DNA of 64,000 nt, taken from the NCBI RefSeq assembly GCF_003946145.1, contig NZ_RHOC01000004.1, positions 124,001 through 188,000 on the forward strand, read 5' to 3'. The translations under genes were made by a program, and so were the position numbers. Shown here piece by piece: positions 44,321-52,690 of this stretch (positions are counted from its first letter, which is position 1; every line of letters starts with the position of its first letter). The notes under the pieces are model-generated. The model saw nothing but the letters and a program-made list of their open reading frames with translations, had not been told where the DNA came from and did not search any database. This stretch comes from Levilactobacillus huananensis. Its GTDB lineage: Bacteria; Bacillota; Bacilli; Lactobacillales; Lactobacillaceae.

Positions 44321-45202
44321 ATGGAACTACGCGTCTTACGTTACTTTTTGATGGTCGTTCAGGAAAAGAATATCAGTCAGGCTTCGGAAAGGCTTCATGT
44401 CTCGCAACCCACGGTTTCGCGGCAACTCAAAGAACTAGAGACCGAGCTTGGCACGGTGCTTTTCGAGCGGGGTAATCGCAACATCCAGTTGACGGCCGAC
44501 GGTGAATATTTCGCCAATCAGGCCAAACAAATTCTGTCCTTGACCGATAAGACGCTGGCCAACATTCATCAGGAACAAGATATTCGAGGGGCAGTCTACG
44601 TCGGCAGTGCCGAGGCGCGGAGCATGTTGACTGTGGCCCAAGCCATCGGTCACCTGAATCGCCGACACCCGCACGTGCAGATCAACCTCGTCAGTACCGA
44701 TGCTAGTGACACCCATCACCAGCTCAGCTCTGGCGTCTTTGACTTTGGCGTCGTCATGGAACCCACAGACAAGACCGACTATGACTTCTTACGGTTGCCC
44801 GGCGAGAGTCGCTGGGGCCTCTTGGTTCAGAATCACTCGCCGCTAGCCCAGCAATCCACCGTAAGTCTCGCTGACATTGCCAACACAACGCTCATTTTGC
44901 CGCAACAGGGTGGCAGTCAACGTATCCACGCCCTCTTTGGACTTAACTGGGATGACCTGCACGTTGCTGCCACCTATAACTTGCTATACAACGCTTCACT
45001 CCTGGTCTCGGCTGGCGTCGGGAGCGCGCTAGGCCTCGATGGCATTATCAACACGAACCAATCCGACCTCACCTTTGTGCCCCTAGAACCACGAATTTCG
45101 TCCGGCTCTAGTCTGGTTTGGTTAAAGGGCCAACGCTTGTCCACTGCCGCGCAGGCGCTACTGGCTCAGATTCGATCTGAGTTGACACCAGTTAAAAATT
45201 AA
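44321..45202 (+). CDS. LysR family transcriptional regulator
   Basis: 293 residues. The N-terminal helix-turn-helix is ELRVLRYFLMVVQEKNISQASERLHVSQPTVSRQLKELETELGTVLFERG, followed by the two-lobe effector domain. ATG 44321 is preferred because GGAG sits 9 bases upstream; ATG 44312 would abut it. TGCTATACA at 44288-44296 may be an extended -10. It is divergent from DUF2255-merR, the usual layout for a LysR regulator controlling its neighbours. The effector is unknown. Confidence 0.93.
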   Translation: MELRVLRYFLMVVQEKNISQASERLHVSQPTVSRQLKELETELGTVLFERGNRNIQLTADGEYFANQAKQILSLTDKTLANIHQEQDIRGAVYVGSAEARSMLTVAQAIGHLNRRHPHVQINLVSTDASDTHHQLSSGVFDFGVVMEPTDKTDYDFLRLPGESRWGLLVQNHSPLAQQSTVSLADIANTTLILPQQGGSQRIHALFGLNWDDLHVAATYNLLYNASLLVSAGVGSALGLDGIINTNQSDLTFVPLEPRISSGSSLVWLKGQRLSTAAQALLAQIRSELTPVKN

Positions 45203-45209
45203 CCAACGC

Positions 45210-45797
45210 TTAGTCTTCATCTGGCGTGGTTCCCTTTACGCGGCGCAAAACCCGGGCTGGTGATCCGACGACGACCATGTTAGCCGGCACATCCTTGGTC
45301 ACAATGGACCCAGCCCCGACGATTGCATTTTCACCTACCGTCACTCCCGGGAGAATCATGGCCTTGGCACCGATCCAGGCGTTTTTTTCAATATGAACCG
45401 GTTTCGCATAAACGTCGCGCCGATGGGCAGGATCTTCAACATGATTGACCGTAATCAACATGGCTCCCGGCCCAATCAAGGCGCCATCCGCCAAATAGAT
45501 ACCGCCTAAATCCACAAACATCACACCTTGATTGACGTAAACGTTTTGGCCGATAAAAAGATGTGGGCCAAAGTCGCTGTGAACCGGGGCATTTACCTCT
45601 GTTGACTCGGGGATGCTGTACCCCACGACCCGACTGAGCGTTGCACGGCGTTCGTCATTCGTTTGATCACTCTGGTTAAACTTTTTCAAAAGCGCCTGTG
45701 TTCTTTGAACGGTCTGACTGATAAGTTGAAAGTCTGCACCGGTGAAGTCCAGAGGCTCCCCGGATAAAGCGCGCTGAAAAATTGCTGGTTCAGTCAT
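45210..45797 (-). CDS. Second hexapeptide acetyltransferase (Maa/LacA-like)
   Basis: 195 residues with hexapeptide repeats (LFIGQNVYVNQGVMFVDLGGIYLADGALIGPGAMLI and MILPGVTVGENAIVGAGSIV). The catalytic His is in ITVNHVEDPAHRRD. It is only distantly similar to the 41004 enzyme, so it is a paralogue rather than a recent duplicate. AAAGGAGG precedes the ATG, and a promoter lies at 45827-45856. It converges on the LysR gene, 7 bases away. Confidence 0.87.
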   Translation of the reverse strand: MTEPAIFQRALSGEPLDFTGADFQLISQTVQRTQALLKKFNQSDQTNDERRATLSRVVGYSIPESTEVNAPVHSDFGPHLFIGQNVYVNQGVMFVDLGGIYLADGALIGPGAMLITVNHVEDPAHRRDVYAKPVHIEKNAWIGAKAMILPGVTVGENAIVGAGSIVTKDVPANMVVVGSPARVLRRVKGTTPDED

Positions 45798-45826
45798 ACT
45801 GATAACCTCCTTTTGTTATAAAGGCC

Positions 45827-45856
45827 AGTATAGGGAGTCTGATTGATCATAGCCAA
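45827..45856 (-). promoter_or_regulatory. Promoter of the second acetyltransferase gene
   Basis: Minus-strand TTGGCT and TATACT with an 18-base spacer. Confidence 0.45.
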
Positions 45857-45924
45857 TACTTAAATTAAATCATCATATATTACTTTTAGGCATAGCCATG
45901 CCGGCCGTCTAGAAACCAAACCCC

Positions 45925-45967
45925 AAAAAAGCCAAACCGAGACGGGGGAGTGTCGGTTTGGCTTTTT
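45925..45967. terminator. Strong bidirectional terminator
   Basis: A perfect stem (AAAAAGCCAAACCGA / TCGGTTTGGCTTTTT) with a 12-base loop. It lies upstream of the acetyltransferase promoter and downstream of the aldo/keto reductase at 46207. Confidence 0.85.
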
Positions 45968-46039
45968 AATGTGACCTGTCTGATCAGTCAAGTTCGTTTG
46001 ACTGTTGTCTGCTTTCGTTACTGAGTTTGTGGTAGCTGG

Positions 46040-46147
46040 TTAAACCATTAGATTTGTCTGATTCACTGGAATCGGATCGGCCATCGCCGTTTGATTCTGG
46101 TGGTAGCCTTCAAAATAGCCAGGCTTAACCCCGTTATCCGTAATGAC
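46040..46147 (-). pseudogene. Possible C-terminal gene remnant
   Basis: A 35-codon open stretch on the minus strand with a protein-like translation (ITDNGVKPGYFEGYHQNQ... ending NLMV, then TAA) has no start codon or ribosome site and is preceded by an in-frame stop. The overlapping next frame is also open and hydrophilic. It could be the 3' end of a lost gene. The parent family is not recognised, and chance cannot be excluded. Confidence 0.3.
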
Positions 46148-46206
46148 TCAAGACCAGAGGCATTATTCATGCCCCGGAGCTAACCGTTTATTTTTGCACG
46201 CTTAGC

Positions 46207-47052
46207 TTAATCGCCAACTGGATGCCAGCCGTTGGCATCACTCAGCCGGTTCAAGAAGGCCATGTCCTTGTCGTTAATTTCAAAGTCGAGTTTTGCATTG
46301 GCTTCAACGTGAGCCATTGCCCGGGCTTTTGGCAGTGGAGCAACGCCATTTTGGATGACGAACCGCAGGGCCAATTGCGGAATTGAAACCTTGTAATTAC
46401 CGGCCACACGTTCGAGCTCTGGGCTATCGACCAAGCCACCGGTTGCCAGTGGTGAGTATGCCTGAACTAGAATCTGGTTATCATTTGCCGTCTTTACAAT
46501 CGTATCCTGCGTGTGACCGACGTAGTATTGAATCTGGTCAACAGTCGGCTTAACCGTCAGGCCATCCCACGTTAACAGATTTTCGAGGTCATGGGAATTG
46601 AAGTTAGACACCCCAATGGCCTTGGCCCGGCCGCTGTTGTAGATATCTTGCATGGCTCGCCAAACGTCACGGTTCTCAGCATCATGGTTACTGCCCATTT
46701 GCGCCCATGGCCATGGGGCGTGGATGATGTAAGAGTCGACATAATCCAGGTTTAAGGCAGCTAAACTACTCTCGAAGTCGGCCATTGCGGCATCGTAACT
46801 CTTCGATTCGGCAGGTAACTTCGTTTGGACGAAGATGTCTTCGCGTGCGACATCACTGTCGGCGATGGCTTCACCTACACTCTGTTCATTCTGGTAGGCT
46901 TTGGCGGTATCAATGAAGCGATAGCCGGCCGTTAGAGCGTTGGTCACGGCGTCATAAGTTTCCTTACCAGGCCGTGTTTGCCAGGTTCCAAATCCAACCT
47001 TGGGCATCTTTAACTCATTATTTAAGGTAAATTCATCTGTAATTGTTGGCAT
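46207..47052 (-). CDS. Aldo/keto reductase (2,5-diketogluconate-reductase type)
   Basis: 281 residues. Motifs: GFGTWQ, FIDTAKAYQNEQSVGEAI (catalytic Asp and Tyr), QTKLPAE (Lys) and YIIHAPWPW (His). The C-terminal ALRFVIQNGVAPLPKA segment binds NADPH. GGAGG precedes the ATG. It belongs to a different AKR branch from the 39317 enzyme. It follows the CoADR-like gene by 62 bases on the same strand, so both may be cotranscribed. Substrates are small aldehydes or ketones; which ones is unknown. Confidence 0.92.
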   Translation of the reverse strand: MPTITDEFTLNNELKMPKVGFGTWQTRPGKETYDAVTNALTAGYRFIDTAKAYQNEQSVGEAIADSDVAREDIFVQTKLPAESKSYDAAMADFESSLAALNLDYVDSYIIHAPWPWAQMGSNHDAENRDVWRAMQDIYNSGRAKAIGVSNFNSHDLENLLTWDGLTVKPTVDQIQYYVGHTQDTIVKTANDNQILVQAYSPLATGGLVDSPELERVAGNYKVSIPQLALRFVIQNGVAPLPKARAMAHVEANAKLDFEINDKDMAFLNRLSDANGWHPVGD

Positions 47053-47114
47053 TCTGTCTCCTCCATTTCAGTTTATGCTTAATAGCTTAACCCCTTAGGG
47101 CCACTCGAAGGCAA

Positions 47115-48770
47115 CTAGTTTGTTTCAAGTTTTACTAAATCCTGTGGTCGAACCGCGCGATAGAGGTTAAATGCCCCATCCAGGTTAACCACATCAAACC
47201 CATGCTGCCGTAAGATCCGTTCGGCCATGTAGCTACGCTGCCCACTGAAACAGCTGACCACGTAGGCCTGCTTGGGATCCAGTTCGTCCAGTCGGTCCCG
47301 CAGTTCATTGAGCGGAATTGTCACGGAATTGGGAAAGACACCCGCATTAAGTTCTGCGGGATTACGCACATCCAGCACCCGTTTACCGGCTTGAAGTGCT
47401 GCTGGGAGTTCGGACCACTGAATCGACTGACTGAGGCCATCCATGACGTTTTGTGCCGCGTACCCTAACATGTTTACAGGATCTTTAGCCGAGCCAAATG
47501 GTGGCGCGTAGGTCAACTCCAATTCAGGCAGATCAGCCACCGTCAAGCCACCCTTGATGGCGGTTGCCAAGACATCCAGCCGCTTATCAACCCCTGATTT
47601 ACCAACACCCTGAGCGCCATAGATCACGCCGGAATCTGCGTTGAAGATAAGTTTCAGGAGTAGTGGGGTCCCACCAGGAAAATACCCAGCATGATTGGTT
47701 CCCCGCACATGCACCACGCTGGTAGCCAGCCCTTTCTCACGTGCTTGCCGCTCACTGAGTCCGGTCGCAGCAGCCGTCAAGTCAAAGGTCCGCACGATGG
47801 CAGTCCCCAGGCTTCCTCGGTTCGGCCGATCGAATCCGGCTAAATTATCAGCGACCTGCCGTCCCTGGCGGTTAGCCGGTGACGCCAATGGAATCAAAGT
47901 TGGCGTCCCGTCCAGCACTTGCGTAACGACAATCGCATCCCCCACTGCATAGATAGCGGGGTCACTGGTCTGATAATGTCGGTCGACAACGATTCCATCC
48001 CGTAGGCCCAATTGTAGCCCGGCTGCCTTGGCCACACGCGTATCTGGACGAACGCCGACGGCCAATAAGGTTAACCCTGTGGAAATCTGGGTTCCATCGG
48101 TCAAAACCGCCGTCTGGCCGCGATCTTGAAAGGCCGCCACGGCTTGTCCAGTCACGACACGAACGCCATGCCGACGGAGTTCATTTTCAACAAACGCCGC
48201 CATCTCAGTATCCAACGCTGGTAGCACGTGATTAGCTTGTTCCACCACAGTCACGGCAACTCCACGCTTCGTCAGGGCTTCCGCGACTTCTAGGCCGATG
48301 AATCCGCCACCCACGACTAATGCTGGTTGATCAGCCTTAAGCCCGGCCATGAGGCCATCGAGATCGGGAATGTTCCGTAAAACGTGGGTATTTTCGGCAG
48401 TATCTAAGCCCGCAATCGGTGGCACCACGGGCGTCGCTCCGGGTGACAAGACCAATCGGTCATAACTTTCCCGGGTCTCTTGCCCATCGTGCCGAACAAC
48501 GACCGCGTGTTCCTCCGGCAAAATCTGTGTGACCTCATGGTTTGGTCGCACATCCAGATTAAATCGTTTCCGCAGCTTATCCGCCGTCTGAACCATCAAA
48601 TCACCACGATCGACAATCTCTCCCGACAGATAGTAAGGCAACCCACAGTTTGCAAATGAAACATAGGGTCCCTTTTCCAGAACCACAATTTCAGCACGCT
48701 CATCCAGCCGACGCAACCGCGTCGCCACAGACATCCCACCGGCCACACCGCCTACAATGACAACTTTCAT
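47115..48770 (-). CDS. CoA-disulfide-reductase-like flavoprotein with C-terminal rhodanese domain
   Basis: 551 residues. N-terminal FAD motif VVIVGGVAGGMSVATRL, then FANCGLPYYLSG with the redox-active Cys42 of CoADR/NADH-peroxidase-type enzymes, and a second nucleotide motif ALVVGGGFIGLEVAEAL. The C-terminal ~100 residues form a rhodanese domain with active-site Cys507 (VVSCFSGQRSYM). This CoADR-RHD fusion reduces CoA disulfide, persulfide or polysulfide at the expense of NAD(P)H. The gene is divergent from the ABC exporter at 49029 and belongs with the redox neighbourhood. Confidence 0.9.
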   Translation of the reverse strand: MKVVIVGGVAGGMSVATRLRRLDERAEIVVLEKGPYVSFANCGLPYYLSGEIVDRGDLMVQTADKLRKRFNLDVRPNHEVTQILPEEHAVVVRHDGQETRESYDRLVLSPGATPVVPPIAGLDTAENTHVLRNIPDLDGLMAGLKADQPALVVGGGFIGLEVAEALTKRGVAVTVVEQANHVLPALDTEMAAFVENELRRHGVRVVTGQAVAAFQDRGQTAVLTDGTQISTGLTLLAVGVRPDTRVAKAAGLQLGLRDGIVVDRHYQTSDPAIYAVGDAIVVTQVLDGTPTLIPLASPANRQGRQVADNLAGFDRPNRGSLGTAIVRTFDLTAAATGLSERQAREKGLATSVVHVRGTNHAGYFPGGTPLLLKLIFNADSGVIYGAQGVGKSGVDKRLDVLATAIKGGLTVADLPELELTYAPPFGSAKDPVNMLGYAAQNVMDGLSQSIQWSELPAALQAGKRVLDVRNPAELNAGVFPNSVTIPLNELRDRLDELDPKQAYVVSCFSGQRSYMAERILRQHGFDVVNLDGAFNLYRAVRPQDLVKLETN

Positions 48771-48943
48771 TTGAACAACCTCTTTCTATCCTGAATTATA
48801 ATAACCACTTCACGTCAAAGTTCACATACTCAGTCAGCCAACACCACCAGTCGAATAGCTCCCAAGAAACTTAACCTTAATCACAGCTGGCGTCGACCCT
48901 TCTTGCCTCTAAATGTAGTATACCTTAATGTAACCGTTTCCCA

Positions 48944-48972
48944 TTGCGCAAACCGGCGTTTCCGCCTACAAT
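48944..48972 (+). promoter_or_regulatory. Promoter of the ABC exporter operon
   Basis: TTGCGC and TACAAT with a 17-base spacer; expected start near 48979, about 50 bases before the ATG. Confidence 0.5.
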
Positions 48973-49028
48973 TGGACTAGCAATTCACGACAGGAAAACC
49001 GGTCCCATCAGATTAGGAGGTACAACGC

Positions 49029-49730
49029 ATGGCCTACATAGAAGTTAAACATGAAACACGTCAATTTACCCAAGGTAACCAGAAAACGATCGCCAATCAC
49101 GATATCTCCTTTGCCGTCGAACAAGGCGAAATTGTCACCATCCTCGGCCCCAGTGGCGCTGGTAAATCCACGCTGCTCAATATCTTAGGCGGGATGGACA
49201 GTCCCACCAGTGGCCAAGTTCTCATTGATGGTCAAGACATTGCCCAACTGAATGCCAAACAACTCACGACCTACCGGCGTCAAGATGTCGGCTTCGTCTT
49301 TCAATTTTACAATCTCGTTCCCAACTTAACCGCCAGAGAGAACGTTGAACTGGCTTCTCAAATCACGGCGGACGCCCACGATGTCGGGGAAACCTTACGT
49401 CTGGTGGGTCTCGCCGACCGAGCCGGCAACTTTCCCGCCCAGCTCTCCGGTGGGGAACAGCAGCGGGTAGCCATTGCCCGGGCTATTGCCAAGAACCCCA
49501 AGCTCCTGTTGTGTGATGAACCTACGGGGGCCCTGGATTATCAAACGGGGAAACAGGTTCTCCAGGTCATTCAAGACGGGGCTCGGCAGACCAACATGAC
49601 CGTTATCATTGTCACTCACAACAGTGCTATTGCCGAGATGGGTGATCAGGTCATCCACATCAATGATGCCCGCGTTCAATCGGTCCGTCATAATGACCAC
49701 CCGACACCCGTTGCCCAGATTGAATGGTAG
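49029..49730 (+). CDS. ABC transporter ATP-binding protein (MacB/LolD-type)
   Basis: 233 residues with Walker [10 protein letters not shown] (~39-47), Q-loop [13 protein letters not shown], signature LSGGEQQR (~141-148), Walker [13 protein letters not shown] and switch VTHNS. The sequence belongs to the LolD/MacB-like class that pairs with FtsX-fold permeases. AGGAGG precedes the ATG. It lies 8 bases before the permease start, so both form one exporter. In Gram-positives such pairs serve antimicrobial-peptide resistance or lipoprotein/peptide export; the role here is open. Confidence 0.93.
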   Translation: MAYIEVKHETRQFTQGNQKTIANHDISFAVEQGEIVTILGPSGAGKSTLLNILGGMDSPTSGQVLIDGQDIAQLNAKQLTTYRRQDVGFVFQFYNLVPNLTARENVELASQITADAHDVGETLRLVGLADRAGNFPAQLSGGEQQRVAIARAIAKNPKLLLCDEPTGALDYQTGKQVLQVIQDGARQTNMTVIIVTHNSAIAEMGDQVIHINDARVQSVRHNDHPTPVAQIEW

Positions 49731-49738
49731 GTGGCAAA

Positions 49739-52315
49739 ATGACAAAAACCTACTTTAAAGCTATTCTGCGGGAGATTGGACGATCAAAGGCCCGCTTTCT
49801 CTCAATTATGTTGATTATCTTTCTCGGCGTCGCCTTTTACACTGGTATCCGGGCAACCGGACCCGACATGCTACAGGCCGCCGATGACTATTACGCGCGC
49901 CAAAAGCTCGCCACTAACAGTGTTCAGTCCACGGCTGGCCTTACGAAAGATGACCTGGCCGTGCTACATCGTCACCGCAACGCTCTAACCTATCAACCAG
50001 TTAAATATCTAGACATTAATCAGCTCAACACTAACCGCGCCGTCCGCATCGCCGAGATCCCTGCTAAGCAACGGGTCAACCGCCTCACCGTGGTCAGTGG
50101 TCACCTGCCGCACAAGGCCAGTGAAATTGTCCTGGACCAACAAGCTCAAGTTCTTCAGCCTAACCTCAAGCTCGGAGACACCTATCGGATCGCGACGACA
50201 AGCAAGCTCAACCGGCACTTCACCCGCCGAACGTTTAAAATTGTGGGCTTTGTGACCTCACCACGATACATTGAGAAGGCCACGCGCGGTGTGACTAACG
50301 TTGGGAAAGGCACACTGGACTACTTCGCACTGGTGAGACCAGGTACCCTAACTCAGAACGTCGCCAGTCGCATCGACATCCAATTCAAGAACCTGACGAC
50401 CGTCACCCCGTACTCCGCCGCTTACAAACGCTTAGACAAGACCAACACCACGAAACTCAAGCAATGGCTCAAACCCATGGCGGCCAAACGACAGACCCAG
50501 CTTCAACGACGGGCACGAACCAAACTAGCACCGAAAACTGTCAAAGTCGATCGACTGGCCGATCAATTGCCAGCCAATTCCCCCATTCTGACGGCAGCGC
50601 AAGCCAAGATCGCCCGGGCCAAGGCTCAGATTGCGACCATCGCCCGCCCGACCTACCTCTATAGTGGGCGCGCTGCTAATCCGGGATACAGCGAATATCA
50701 TGAAAATACACAACGCGTTGTGGCCCTCTCCACGGTCTTTCCCCTCTTCTTCATCGCCATCGCCGCTCTGATCTGTCTAACCACCATGACGCGAATGGTT
50801 GCCGAGCTCCGAATTCAAATGGGCACACTAAAGGCCCTGGGTTACAGCAACACCGCTATCGGAAGTGAATTTCTCCTCTATGGCGGACTCGCGAGTCTCC
50901 TGGGAACCATCCTGGGCGTGGGCTTTGGCGTTAACTTCTTCCCACGGTTCATTGCCCAAGCCTATGGCAGTATGTACAATCTTCCTGCCATCAACGTGCA
51001 GTACCTTTGGGGGGATATTGGTATCGCCCTCATCATCGCTCTCGCCTGTACCATGGGGAGTGCTGCTATCGTCTTGCGTGTCGATCTCAATAGCCTTCCC
51101 GCCGTTCTGATGCAGCCTAAAGCCCCCAAAGCCGGTAAGACCCTGTGGCTGGAACATTGGCATAGCCTTTGGCGCCGCCTGAGCTTTAACCACAAGGTCA
51201 CACTACGAAATCTCTTTCGCTACAAGCAACGTCTGCTAATGACCGTACTGGGAATTGCCGGATGCATGGCCATGATGATCACGGGGTTTGGTCTCAAGGA
51301 TTCCATTGGTGACATTAGCCGCAAACAATTCGACCAACTCTGGCACTACGATGCTATCGTGGTCCGCAGTGGGTCACAGACCACCGCGCAACGTCACGCC
51401 TTGTCTCAACACCCACTCTACCGTCACGACCTCGTGTTAAAACAGTCTCAGGTGACCGTTGAAAAAAATGGGGTCGCCAATCAAACGGCGACGCTCAGTG
51501 TGCCTCAGCACCCGACGCAATTGAAACGATTCGTCGTCTTGCGTAACCGGCAAACTCATCGATCCTATCGGCTCAGTGATCACGGCGCCATTATCGATGA
51601 GAAGCTGGCCAAACTCTACCACATCAAGGTTGGTGACAGCTTGCCAGTCAAACTAGGCAATCGATCTTTAAAATCAATTCGGGTCGCCGCCATTGCCGAA
51701 AATTACGTCAATCATTTCATTTACTTGTCACCAACGGCCTACCGCCAGGTGTTTGACCATCCGGCCGTCTACAATGGCAATCTCGTCCAATTCACCCACC
51801 ACGGTGAACGTGCTCAGAACCAATTTGCCAGCGACCTGTTAAAGACGAAAGGCATGCTGAACGTGACCCTTCTCAGTACCGAGAAGAAGACCAACTTTCA
51901 GATGCTTGACACCATGAATCTAGTCGTGGTCATCTTCGTCGTGGCCGCCGGAGCTTTGGCCCTGGTCGTGCTCTACAACCTCACCAACATCAACGTTTCC
52001 GAGCGAATTCGAGAACTTTCTACAATTAAAGTTCTCGGCTTCTATGACCATGAAGTCACGATGTATATCTTTAGAGAAAACTTGATTCTAACGGGACTGG
52101 GTATTATCGTCGGGTGTTTCATGGGAGACTGGTTACACAGCTACATCCTCAACACCGCCGAGACGGATAGCCTCATGTTCTCGCCGGGAATCCATCCCCT
52201 GAGCTATGTTTACTCGGCGTTGTTGACCTTGGCCTTTAGCCTACTGGTCATGTGGCTTATGCACCGAAAGCTCAAACGAATTAACATGCTCGATGCTTTG
52301 CAGTCAGTGGACTAG
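49739..52315 (+). CDS. FtsX-family ABC transporter permease
   Basis: 858 residues from ATG 49739; an upstream in-frame start at 49724 overlaps the ATPase gene. It has an N-terminal membrane segment (ARFLSIMLIIFLGVAFYTGI), a ~300-residue extracytoplasmic part, three membrane segments around residues 325-450, a fifth segment after the central cytoplasmic loop (LMTVLGIAGCMAMMITGFGL), a second extracytoplasmic domain and three final segments. This is the large double-FtsX arrangement. Translocation of hydrophobic or peptide substrates is inferred. Confidence 0.9.
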   Translation: MTKTYFKAILREIGRSKARFLSIMLIIFLGVAFYTGIRATGPDMLQAADDYYARQKLATNSVQSTAGLTKDDLAVLHRHRNALTYQPVKYLDINQLNTNRAVRIAEIPAKQRVNRLTVVSGHLPHKASEIVLDQQAQVLQPNLKLGDTYRIATTSKLNRHFTRRTFKIVGFVTSPRYIEKATRGVTNVGKGTLDYFALVRPGTLTQNVASRIDIQFKNLTTVTPYSAAYKRLDKTNTTKLKQWLKPMAAKRQTQLQRRARTKLAPKTVKVDRLADQLPANSPILTAAQAKIARAKAQIATIARPTYLYSGRAANPGYSEYHENTQRVVALSTVFPLFFIAIAALICLTTMTRMVAELRIQMGTLKALGYSNTAIGSEFLLYGGLASLLGTILGVGFGVNFFPRFIAQAYGSMYNLPAINVQYLWGDIGIALIIALACTMGSAAIVLRVDLNSLPAVLMQPKAPKAGKTLWLEHWHSLWRRLSFNHKVTLRNLFRYKQRLLMTVLGIAGCMAMMITGFGLKDSIGDISRKQFDQLWHYDAIVVRSGSQTTAQRHALSQHPLYRHDLVLKQSQVTVEKNGVANQTATLSVPQHPTQLKRFVVLRNRQTHRSYRLSDHGAIIDEKLAKLYHIKVGDSLPVKLGNRSLKSIRVAAIAENYVNHFIYLSPTAYRQVFDHPAVYNGNLVQFTHHGERAQNQFASDLLKTKGMLNVTLLSTEKKTNFQMLDTMNLVVVIFVVAAGALALVVLYNLTNINVSERIRELSTIKVLGFYDHEVTMYIFRENLILTGLGIIVGCFMGDWLHSYILNTAETDSLMFSPGIHPLSYVYSALLTLAFSLLVMWLMHRKLKRINMLDALQSVD

Positions 52316-52419
52316 CATGGTTAGACTAGCATAGTTAGGTTTAAGACCAGAAGGCCGCCTGCTGTGGGGACACTTCAGCCTCTTGGATTTTTCAGCCACG
52401 TTAGCTCTTTTCGGCGCCT
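52316..52419. other. Intergenic region with dispersed repeat
   Basis: The stretch to 52690 (375 bases) has no protein gene. This part holds the element GGCCGCCTGCTGTGGG at 52363-52378, related to 32949-32986. The rest holds a possible small RNA and the dacA terminator. Confidence 0.45.
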
Positions 52420-52447
52420 TTGTGAGACCCAACTTGTTCCGTATAAT
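52420..52447 (+). promoter_or_regulatory. Promoter of a possible small RNA
   Basis: TTGTGA and a perfect TATAAT with a 16-base spacer, about 100 bases after the permease stop. Confidence 0.5.
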
Positions 52448-52453
52448 CTGTAA

Positions 52454-52514
52454 TGAATGAAGTCAATTTTTGCTTTCCCTGTGGGGCCATGATAATTGTC
52501 ATGGCCCCTTTTAT
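52454..52514 (+). ncRNA. Possible small RNA of about 60 nt
   Basis: Predicted from a promoter at 52420 and a terminator at 52483, with no established gene between. A 21-codon frame (ATG 52453, ending at a TAG past the hairpin) lacks a ribosome site. It may instead be a second promoter/terminator pair without function, or the tail of the ABC operon transcript. Confidence 0.4.
52483..52513 (+). terminator. Terminator at the 3' end of the possible small RNA
   Basis: A perfect 10-bp stem (GGGGCCATGA / TCATGGCCCC), loop TAATTG, followed by TTTT. Confidence 0.85.
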
Positions 52515-52627
52515 ATAGGTTGTCATTTACCTGATTGAACCGTGTACAGCGGACCGTCGACTTCCACTTAGCACCGTTAATGCTCGCGCCCTCTGGCACA
52601 CACTTTAGACATTGTCCTAACTAGCCG

Positions 52628-52663
52628 AAAAAAGCCTCGGAGTCTTTACCCTCCGGGGCTTTT
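52628..52663 (-). terminator. Terminator of the D,D-carboxypeptidase gene
   Basis: AAAAGCC-CGGAG pairs with CTCCG-GGCTTTT (one mismatch) and is followed on the minus strand by six Ts. Confidence 0.75.
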
Positions 52664-52690
52664 GGTTACACTAACTATTGTACACGGTTG

